From assembly GCA_020852965.1 (NCBI GenBank), contig JADYZV010000039.1:97763-161762 (forward strand): a stretch of 64,000 nt of DNA, written 5' to 3'. The number at the start of each line of letters is the position of its first letter. The first letter of the stretch is position 1. Shown piece after piece: positions 57,261 to 64,000 of the stretch. Below the pieces are notes generated by a model. That model searched no databases, was not told the origin of the DNA, and was given only the letters and a program-made list of their open reading frames with translations. Both the position numbers and the translations under genes were made by a program. Origin of the DNA: Pirellulaceae bacterium. Lineage in GTDB: Bacteria; Planctomycetota; Planctomycetia; Pirellulales; Pirellulaceae.

Positions 57261-58466
57261 TTGGATGGTCCTGTGCGTTATCCCCAATTGTTTCTGAACG
57301 TGAAAAAGGCTCGCAGCTTCAAAGGTTACCATCCGTGGGTGATGGATCGTTCGGTGATCGAGCCAGCGGCTCCTTTGACAGCCGGTGAGACCGTCGAACT
57401 GTTGTTTCCCGATGGTCGCTGGATTGGACGCGGCGTCTACAACCCTCACAGTCGCATTCGCGTGAGGCTCTATCAATGGGATGCGGGCGCCGAGTTGGAT
57501 GCCGCATGGTGTCAGACCCAACTAGCGCGGGCCGTAGCCTTGCGCACCGCGCGCGCTGCGGTGCACGGCCAGTTGTCGGCTGTGCGGCTGGTCAACAGCG
57601 AAGGGGATGGCCTCAGCGGATTGGTGGTCGACCGATTTGGTGAGTATCTGGTAGTACAGATTACATCGCAGGCCATGTTGAATTGGTTGCAGCCGATCAC
57701 CGAGTGGCTGGTCGAGCACTTGCAGCCCAAGGGTATCCTGTTGCGGATGGACCCTCGCACCGCTTCCAGTGAAGGGATGGAGCCGCGCGAAGAGGTGCTA
57801 TGGGGCGAATCGCCGAGTGGTCCGATCGAGATCGTCGAACACGATGTGCGTTTGAAAATCGATCTATTGAGTGGTCAAAAGACCGGCTACTATTTGGACC
57901 AGCGCGCCAATCGTCTACGCGCCGCGCAGTGGGTCGCAGAAGGTCCACTGCTCGACGTCTGTTGTTATTTGGGCGGTTTTTCTTTGACGGCAGCCCGCTG
58001 GGGCAAGGCGACTCGGATCATGGCCGTTGATTCAAGCATTCGCGCCTTGGAACAAGCCGATGAGAATGCGAAGCTCAACGGTTTCGACAACGTTGACTTT
58101 GTACAGGCGGACTGTTTCGATTATTTGGAGCACTTGTCGCAAGAGAAGCAGCAGTTCCAAACCGTAGTTCTCGACCCACCGCGCATGGCCAGCAATCGCG
58201 CGCAAGTCACCGCCGCGCTGCGCGCCTACTATCGCTTGAATCTATCGGCAGTCAATGTGCTTCAGCCCGGCGGTATGCTCGTCACCTGCAGTTGCTCCGG
58301 GCGCGTCGAGCGGAGCGACTTCGCGGGGATGTTGGCTTCCGTAGCGAGGCGCGCCGGACGATCCGTGCAGATTGTCGAAGCGTTTGGAGCCGACTTCGAT
58401 CATCCCGTAGACGTCAATTGTCCCGAGACCGAGTATTTGAAGTGCTTCATTTGCCGAGTCAGATGA
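57261..58466 (+). CDS. rlmI: Class I SAM-dependent rRNA methyltransferase, RlmI/RlmK-like
   Basis: A 401-residue protein: an N-terminal PUA domain (KKARSFKGYHPWVMDRSV and later PDGRWIGRGVYNP), then a Rossmann methyltransferase with KTGYYLDQRANR, motif I LLDVCCYLGGFSLTAA near residue 230, and VVLDPPRMASNR near 305. The family methylates C5 of a cytosine in 23S rRNA. The end has VTCSCSGRV with a Cys pair. The start is TTG 57261 or GTG 57273; either lies immediately after the terminator hairpin, so a leaderless or read-through mRNA is implied. Confidence 0.88.
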   Translation: MDGPVRYPQLFLNVKKARSFKGYHPWVMDRSVIEPAAPLTAGETVELLFPDGRWIGRGVYNPHSRIRVRLYQWDAGAELDAAWCQTQLARAVALRTARAAVHGQLSAVRLVNSEGDGLSGLVVDRFGEYLVVQITSQAMLNWLQPITEWLVEHLQPKGILLRMDPRTASSEGMEPREEVLWGESPSGPIEIVEHDVRLKIDLLSGQKTGYYLDQRANRLRAAQWVAEGPLLDVCCYLGGFSLTAARWGKATRIMAVDSSIRALEQADENAKLNGFDNVDFVQADCFDYLEHLSQEKQQFQTVVLDPPRMASNRAQVTAALRAYYRLNLSAVNVLQPGGMLVTCSCSGRVERSDFAGMLASVARRAGRSVQIVEAFGADFDHPVDVNCPETEYLKCFICRVR

Positions 58467-58523
58467 ACGCTACGCTATTTGAACGTAGCTGGCCTCTGCG
58501 TGTGCCGAAGTAGGCGAAAAAAA

Positions 58524-58563
58524 ATGGTCAGGGCATGCCGCTCCATCGTCACACCTTGACCAT
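58524..58563. terminator. Bidirectional terminator between convergent genes
   Basis: Stem ATGGTCAGGG/CCTTGACCAT (10 bp, one G-T pair) preceded by a run of eight A and followed by TATATT, between the methyltransferase gene and the convergent gene at 58755. Confidence 0.7.
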
Positions 58564-58683
58564 TATATTGCGGGTACGAAGGCTAGCTTCGAACCGCTCC
58601 CAATCCATGGTACTACTCTCATCGACAAAGGACGCGCGGTCGCTTCAATCAACTTGGCAAAGATTTCGACAATCAGCCCGCCA

Positions 58684-58776
58684 GTTAGCGGTAAATCTGT
58701 AGCGAACAGGTTAAACGCAATTCGGCGGAGGACCGCCGTGCTACATTCCGACGGTTAGCGGTAAATTGGTAGCGAA
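58684..58776. repeat. Family B REP between duplicated ends of the gene at 58755
   Basis: Direct repeats 58684-58706 and 58754-58776 match at 21 of 23 positions; the second contains the last codons and stop of the Cys-rich gene. Between them is a family B unit (stem CGGCGG/CCGCCG, CTAC end at 58740-58743). Confidence 0.85.
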
Positions 58777-59687
58777 GGGAGCTGAGCTACGTTGTTCACG
58801 TCGGTTTTGACGAGTTGCTCAGGAGCGGAGCCTGGCGTCATTTGAGCCGAGTCAGCGTAAGCGGGGGCGGCGGGTCCGTCGGCGTCGCACGGCGCCGCAA
58901 TGCTGGGGCAGGAGTTGCATGGCTCGCAGCCCATGGGTGCAGTTGAGAACCCGCCGGTATAGCGATTGCGGCGGACCTGTGGGTGTTGTGCACAGACGGT
59001 GCAAGGACCGCTGACGGTGGCACAGCCGGAACGGCAAGTTGAGTGGCCGGCCAAGCGGGCCCACATGCGAGCGCATTCGGCGGCGCGCTGTTGTGGGTAG
59101 CCGTCCCACAGTCCAGCTACGCATTGTTCGCGCAACAACCAGTCGGCGACGGCATTGGGCGTATGGGGGGATGTGCCCCAGTCGATAGGAGTCGTGGCGC
59201 AATGTGGGATGCTGCCGAGTGTAGCTTGGTCGATGATCGTATCCACTACCGAAGAATTGCGTCGATGGTGCAGACCGACCGGGATGGACGCAGCGTCATC
59301 GGTATCCAACTCTTGCGTGAGCGTACTTCGCTTGGAAGCCTGAGATTGGGGAGCCCGGGAGTTGGAGGGCAGATCGCTTTCGAGCAGGCTTTGTTCTTCG
59401 GTCAGCAGGTTCGACGAGTTGTCGGAGATGGCAGGCTTTGGCTCGACCGTCGGCAGATCTTCTGAGAAGTAGTCGAACGGATTGGGGATCGCTATCTTTG
59501 AAGTCGACTCCTGAGAATCCTCAGTGGTGTCTGCGAAAGGATCCAGGTTATTCAGTTCGGTTCGGTCGGACACCAAGCGTGGTGCCGAAGGTCTTGTCTC
59601 CGAACGCAGGATTTGTACTTGGGCAAAGGTGGGCGAGAATGCGCAGCAGGAAAGTGCCGCCACAGTCAGCAGTGTTAGTTTTTTCAT
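58755..59687 (-). CDS. Cys-rich exported protein of unknown function
   Basis: A 310-residue protein with a clear signal peptide (KKLTLLTVAALSCCAFSPTFAQ). Residues 25-150 are low-complexity and acidic. Residues about 180-290 hold some 16 cysteines in pairs, including STCRSGCATVSGPCTVCAQH and GCEPCNSCPSIAAPC, which could form disulfides or bind metal. No family recognised. The end of the gene is duplicated 70 bp downstream around a REP. ATG 59687 has GGAGG upstream. Confidence 0.72.
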   Translation of the reverse strand: MKKLTLLTVAALSCCAFSPTFAQVQILRSETRPSAPRLVSDRTELNNLDPFADTTEDSQESTSKIAIPNPFDYFSEDLPTVEPKPAISDNSSNLLTEEQSLLESDLPSNSRAPQSQASKRSTLTQELDTDDAASIPVGLHHRRNSSVVDTIIDQATLGSIPHCATTPIDWGTSPHTPNAVADWLLREQCVAGLWDGYPQQRAAECARMWARLAGHSTCRSGCATVSGPCTVCAQHPQVRRNRYTGGFSTAPMGCEPCNSCPSIAAPCDADGPAAPAYADSAQMTPGSAPEQLVKTDVNNVAQLPSLPIYR

Positions 59688-59991
59688 TTTGGAGGTACCC
59701 TCAGCGCGAATATGTGATTAGGCCGATCCTTGGCGATGGTCGCAACAAAAGGGCACCACGAACGGATCCCTGGAAATGGTCGAATCGAGCCATCGAAGCT
59801 GCGAGGCTGGTGTCGCAGTGGGCATCGTTGGTGCACTGCTAGCTATCATCGTCAATCGCTAGCAATAGATGGGAGGCAAGCTCCGCAAAACCGACTAGCT
59901 AAGCTCGATGCCATGCTTGACAAGCGGACGACAGCGGTCGAGGCATTTTCGTAGAGTTGTCCGTTCACACCGGCTGCAAGGATTGTCGCGA
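59688..59991. other. Intergenic region upstream of the Cys-rich gene and downstream of glnD
   Basis: About 300 bp. I see the ribosome site of the Cys-rich gene and nothing else I can support. Confidence 0.5.
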
Positions 59992-62637
59992 TCAGGAGGG
60001 GCTCGAGCGTGCTGCTTGAAGCAATCGCTGGCGAATCATGTACAACCGCGTGCTCTCTTCGATCTTTTTGCCAGTCATGTCGGTTACGTAAAATACGTCG
60101 ACGACCTGATCGATATGCGTGCTGATCTTGGCGAAGTGCAAGATCAATTGCATGTCGAACAGCACTTTCGATACGGCATACAGCAGTCCCATGCGGTCGT
60201 ATGCGAACAGCGTAATGATGGTGTGGCTATCCGAGGTGCTATTGTCAAATCTAACTTGCGTGGGTTGAATCTCTAGGTTCGGGGTCCCCTTACTCTTACC
60301 GAAGTTCCATTTTTTGGGGAAGCTGGGAGCAGCCGTGTTGTTGGGATCGAGGGCCGAATTGATCTTGCGGCAGACGGCGTCGATGCGGGCCTGTGGAGGT
60401 GGCCCCTCGAACTCTTGGTCTTCGACGATAAAGCGATCCCAAGCGATGTCGCCGGGCTGGGTATGGATGTCGGCAGCGTTGATCTGCAGCCCCATGCTCG
60501 ACAGCGCGCCGGTGATGCGATGGAAAGTGCCGATGGGTCGACCGCTTTGTCGAGTGGCAATGGTATATTCCACCGCCTGTTGTGGTTCGATGTACTTGCC
60601 CCAAGCCAGCGAGTGCTCTGTATCGAGCTGCCGAAGGTTGGCCAGTTCGGCAACGGCCACATGAGGTGTGGTGCGCATCAGGTAGCCGATGGGCAGCGCT
60701 TCGATTTGGCTACGCCACCAAGTCAATTCCTCTTCGTCTGTCGTATTTGGGGCAGTTCGCAGGATCACTTCACGGCGATGCGCGATCTCGCCCCGAAAGC
60801 CCTCACCCAGCTTGTCGTCGCGGAAGTGAGAGTCGGTTTGGTGGTAGAGTTGCAGGAGCAAGTCGACTTTCCATTGATTGACCACATCCGGGCCAACGCT
60901 CGCCAAGTCGGCATAGGTAAGCAGCAACAGCAACTGCAGACGTTCGCTCGAGCCGACAATGGCAGCGAATTTGACCGCCGCTTCACGATTGCTCAAATCG
61001 AAGCGGAAGGCGGTATTGGCCAGCAGCAGATGCTGATGGACCAGGAACATTAGGGTCTCTTTATCCTGTGCGCTCAGGCGTAGTCGCTCGGCAGTTCGTT
61101 CGGCGATTTGTCGGCCCAGCTCGCTGTGGTCTTCGGCATAGCCCTTACCGAGGTCATGAATCAACAGGGCGAGGTGGAGGATTCTCTTGTTTTTCAAGCC
61201 ACGATAGATAATTCCCAGCAGACCATTGTCGCTCTCCAAATCGGTCACACATTCCACGGCGCGGATTGAGTGGGCGTCGACCGTATACTTGTGGTACTGA
61301 TTGAACTGCAGCAGGCAGCGCGCGTGGGTCATTTCCGGAATGATTTGTTCGAGCACGCGTAGTTCATGTAGTCGCCGCAGTTGCTCCGCCAGATTCCCCG
61401 AGCTCGACATCAGCTCTAGGAAGCGTTGAATGGTGACGCGATCGATTTCGGTAATGTGTCGAGTGAGCATGGCCGAGCGTATTTCGCGCCAGGTTTGGTG
61501 TTCGATCGGCTTAGAAAAACGGCTGGAGACTGCCATTAATTCGAGTACTGCTGCCGGATCGCGGCGCAGTCGCTCCAGCCCTGACTGGGTAGCCCAAACG
61601 TTTCGCCAGCCGACGCGATAGTCGCGCTGCACGGGAATGCCCAGGGTGTGTTCGATGGACAGTGCGACTGGGGATTGCCACTTGGCAGCTTCGGCGAAGT
61701 GCGCGCTGCAGTAGCGGATCTCACTGGTGTGCTCGAAGTACTCCTTCATGAATTGCTCGACCGGCAGAATTCCGTCGGCGCCAGTGAAGCCGCTCCACTT
61801 CGCCAAACGCATTTGCAGGCCGCGGTCGAGCTGGTCCTGCAGTTTGCCAGCTTCAAAGTGCATTTGGTTGCGCAGGCGGAGCAAGTACTGAAAGCCACGC
61901 CGCAGTGTTTGGTAGTCCTCCATGGCCAGGTGTCCGAGCCGATCGAGCTTCTCTAGGTCGCATTCACCGTATCGAGCAAAGCCAATCCAGCGGATCCATT
62001 GTATGTCGCGCAGCCCACCGCGCGAGCGTTTGATGTTGGGCTCAAGCAAAAAGACAGTCTCGCCATACTTTCGTCGCTCATTCCAGCGGGCTTGTTCGAT
62101 GGCTCGAATCAGTTTCTTACTGCGCCGACGTGCACCTAGGCGCAGCCCGCGCATGTAGCGTGAGAAGAGTTCAACGCTTCCTGCGAGCATGCGACTTTCC
62201 ACCAGTGAAGTAAACACCGTCGCATCGCTCCAGGCTAGCTTAAGAGCTTGCGCCGGAGTCCGTAGGGAAAAACCGAGTTGGCAACCGGCGTCGACGATCC
62301 ACTGGCTGAGCGGTTTGGCTATGGAAGCCGCCTGAGCCGCGTGTTCCTTCGGATGCAACAGCATCAGATCGACATCGGAGTAGGGGGCCACATCGCGCCT
62401 GCCGTAGCCGCCGTGGGCCACCAGGGTGAATTGGCCAGCCAGATCGGTCAGCCCGTTCTGAGCCAACGCGGCCTCGAATAGATCGAGAATGATCGTATCG
62501 AGTAGATCGGTCAAATGAACGCAGACCTGCACGCTGGGCGAGCCGCTGTCGTGCTGGGCGCGCAGCTTGACGCGTCCTTCCTTGAGACGATTTCGAGCTT
62601 GGATCACCGCCGGTGGCAAGCCACCTGCCATCGCCAT
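59992..62637 (-). CDS. glnD: [Protein-PII] uridylyltransferase / uridylyl-removing enzyme
   Basis: An 881-residue nitrogen sensor that uridylylates PII when glutamine is low and removes the group when it is high. The nucleotidyltransferase site is HGGYGRRDVAPYSDVDLMLL near residue 75. The HD hydrolase domain has LALLIHDLGKGYAEDH near residue 485. Two ACT domains at the C-terminus (GRPIGTFHRITGALSSMGLQ and ITLFAYDRMGLLYAVSKVLF) sense glutamine. The gene lies 12 bp downstream of glnB on the same strand, so enzyme and substrate are co-transcribed. Confidence 0.97.
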   Translation of the reverse strand: MAMAGGLPPAVIQARNRLKEGRVKLRAQHDSGSPSVQVCVHLTDLLDTIILDLFEAALAQNGLTDLAGQFTLVAHGGYGRRDVAPYSDVDLMLLHPKEHAAQAASIAKPLSQWIVDAGCQLGFSLRTPAQALKLAWSDATVFTSLVESRMLAGSVELFSRYMRGLRLGARRRSKKLIRAIEQARWNERRKYGETVFLLEPNIKRSRGGLRDIQWIRWIGFARYGECDLEKLDRLGHLAMEDYQTLRRGFQYLLRLRNQMHFEAGKLQDQLDRGLQMRLAKWSGFTGADGILPVEQFMKEYFEHTSEIRYCSAHFAEAAKWQSPVALSIEHTLGIPVQRDYRVGWRNVWATQSGLERLRRDPAAVLELMAVSSRFSKPIEHQTWREIRSAMLTRHITEIDRVTIQRFLELMSSSGNLAEQLRRLHELRVLEQIIPEMTHARCLLQFNQYHKYTVDAHSIRAVECVTDLESDNGLLGIIYRGLKNKRILHLALLIHDLGKGYAEDHSELGRQIAERTAERLRLSAQDKETLMFLVHQHLLLANTAFRFDLSNREAAVKFAAIVGSSERLQLLLLLTYADLASVGPDVVNQWKVDLLLQLYHQTDSHFRDDKLGEGFRGEIAHRREVILRTAPNTTDEEELTWWRSQIEALPIGYLMRTTPHVAVAELANLRQLDTEHSLAWGKYIEPQQAVEYTIATRQSGRPIGTFHRITGALSSMGLQINAADIHTQPGDIAWDRFIVEDQEFEGPPPQARIDAVCRKINSALDPNNTAAPSFPKKWNFGKSKGTPNLEIQPTQVRFDNSTSDSHTIITLFAYDRMGLLYAVSKVLFDMQLILHFAKISTHIDQVVDVFYVTDMTGKKIEESTRLYMIRQRLLQAARSSPS

Positions 62638-62649
62638 TTAGTGCCTCAC

Positions 62650-63135
<486 letters not shown>

Positions 63136-63182
63136 TCAGTCTACTCTTTTCCCGGCAGGCGCGAAAGCGGATTGCCGTTGAT

Positions 63183-63227
63183 CCCCAAAAAGACTGATCC
63201 TAGTGCTTCCACCATTTCATTTTGGGG
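63183..63227. repeat. Inverted repeat CCCCAAAA / TTTTGGGG
   Basis: Perfect 8-bp arms (63183-63190, 63220-63227) with a 29-nt loop, next to a family A REP pair. It may be part of a terminator region after the cobalamin adenosyltransferase gene. Confidence 0.4.
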
Positions 63228-63233
63228 TTGAGC

Positions 63234-63301
63234 GTAGTGGACGAGGTTACGAGTCCCTAACGGTTGACGATTCAAAAGGACTCGCGGGCCTCGTCCACTA
63301 C
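63234..63301. repeat. Inverted pair of family A REPs, supplies the stop codon of the adenosyltransferase gene
   Basis: Forward unit from GTAG at 63234 to 63256 and inverted unit 63278-63301 ending CTAC; arms of about 23 bp can pair over a 21-nt loop. The TAG at 63298-63300 (minus strand) is the stop codon of the next gene. Confidence 0.85.
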
Positions 63302-63939
63302 GGACTTGTCGGCCTGGTCCAAACCGTCTCGGCGACTTCTGCTGCGACGTTCACATAGCGGGCAACGACAAACAATAAATCGCTGAGTCGATTGAGGTAA
63401 ATCACAATCAGGCGACAATCGTGGATATCGACGGCGTGCGACAGTCCAACCACTTTTCGCTCGGCGCGACGGCAGACTGTGCGCCCCAAGTGAAGTGTAG
63501 CGGCGGCCGAACTGCCGCCTGGTAGTATAAAATGCTCTAATGTTGGAAGTTGTGCGTCGAGCCGGTCGATCCACTGCTCGAGCTCAGCAATTCGCTGCTC
63601 GGTCAATAAACACATGCCGTGCTTAACCGGATCGGGGGTCGCCAGCTCCGCTCCAATCGAAAATAGATCGCCCTGCACGCTGCGTAAGAACTCTTGCAGT
63701 ACGTGGCCGTCTGGGTTGTCCGAAGCTTGCGACGATGCGCAATACGCCGCACTCGAACGAGATGTCGACGAAGCGGTGCGTGGTATAACTTCTGACAGTG
63801 TCGCCACGGCCAACCCTAGCACCGCGCACAATTCATCCACGGCACCGTAGGCTTCGATGCGTGGGTGGTCTTTGTTAACACGTGGCCCCGCAAACAGCCC
63901 CGTCGTTCCGCAGTCGCCCGTCTTAGTGTAGATCTTCAT
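63298..63939 (-). CDS. Cob(I)alamin adenosyltransferase, PduO type
   Basis: A 213-residue enzyme that makes adenosylcobalamin. The N-terminal KIYTKTGDCGTTGLFAGPRV is the ATP-binding motif; RIEAYGAVDELCAVLG, the late RRAERKVVGLSH and NRLSDLLFVVARYVN are also conserved. Residues about 50-70 hold a Ser/Ala-rich insert not usual in the family. The last residues and the stop codon (PTSP then TAG) come from a REP sequence, so the original C-terminus may have been replaced. ATG 63939. Confidence 0.92.
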   Translation of the reverse strand: MKIYTKTGDCGTTGLFAGPRVNKDHPRIEAYGAVDELCAVLGLAVATLSEVIPRTASSTSRSSAAYCASSQASDNPDGHVLQEFLRSVQGDLFSIGAELATPDPVKHGMCLLTEQRIAELEQWIDRLDAQLPTLEHFILPGGSSAAATLHLGRTVCRRAERKVVGLSHAVDIHDCRLIVIYLNRLSDLLFVVARYVNVAAEVAETVWTRPTSP

Positions 63940-63950
63940 TTTAGATCGCT

Positions 63951-64000
63951 CTTAGTTCTTAGTTCTTAGTTCTTAGTTCTTAGTTCTTAGTTCTTAGTTC
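63951..64000. repeat. Heptamer tandem array CTTAGTT x7, running off the window
   Basis: Seven exact copies of CTTAGTT plus one base to the window end, starting 11 bp upstream of the cobalamin adenosyltransferase start codon. Confidence 0.95.

Overview
This window looks like the chromosome of a planctomycete of the Pirellulales type. The evidence is a set of families that are typical of that group: a large DUF1549/DUF1553 protein with cytochrome-like CxxCH motifs next to a Tat-exported DUF1501 protein, a DUF1559 pilin-like protein with a small lipoprotein partner, a two-domain DUF1080 lipoprotein, tetrahydromethanopterin C1 genes, and the HpnC/D/E route to squalene. The DNA is moderately GC-rich. 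I saw no rRNA, tRNA, CRISPR array, phage module or complete insertion sequence.

Layout. 1-12.4 kb: a ResB-CcsA cytochrome c maturation fusion (cut at the left edge), an EamA exporter, the DUF1549/1553 and DUF1501 pair, and a membrane pyrophosphatase. 13-21.1 kb: a small conserved protein, a decayed Rpn nuclease gene, squalene synthesis genes (hpnE and an hpnC-hpnD fusion) divergent from ispH, then pyrB followed by a dihydroorotase-like gene whose metal site is lost. 21.8-28.7 kb: a choline-to-glycine-betaine locus (CHT-like choline symporter, betB, betA) divergent from a BCCT carrier. 28.8-35.5 kb: a lipoprotein, a DtxR-type metal regulator, mch and an ATP-grasp ligase, an OleC-like acyl-AMP ligase, and rarA. 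35.7-45.5 kb: a response regulator with a double ABC-2 permease, lipoproteins, a DUF1080 protein, a pseudopilin and a GT39-like membrane glycosyltransferase. 45.7-58.5 kb: a PfkB sugar kinase, thiC with a possible divergent TPP riboswitch, an esterase-like protein, ppk1, a ROK kinase, an IclR regulator, the DUF1559 pilin-like gene, and an RlmI-type methyltransferase. 58.7-64 kb: a Cys-rich exported protein, glnD, glnB, and a PduO-type cobalamin adenosyltransferase.

The most unusual content is between and inside genes. At least eight families of short palindromic repeats are scattered through the window. Several have the layout of REP elements: a GTAG or GTGG head, a 2-nt linker, a 6-8 bp stem and a TCC loop. 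One family has entered coding sequence in frame (the glycosyltransferase twice, the DUF1549 protein once). Others supply the TAG stop codon of three genes. At five sites the repeat lies between two imperfect copies of the neighbouring gene boundary, 59-73 bp apart. Two of these copies duplicate a start codon and create short upstream reading frames. There are also heptamer tandem arrays and a roughly 180-bp MITE-like element. No transposase for any of these is in the window.
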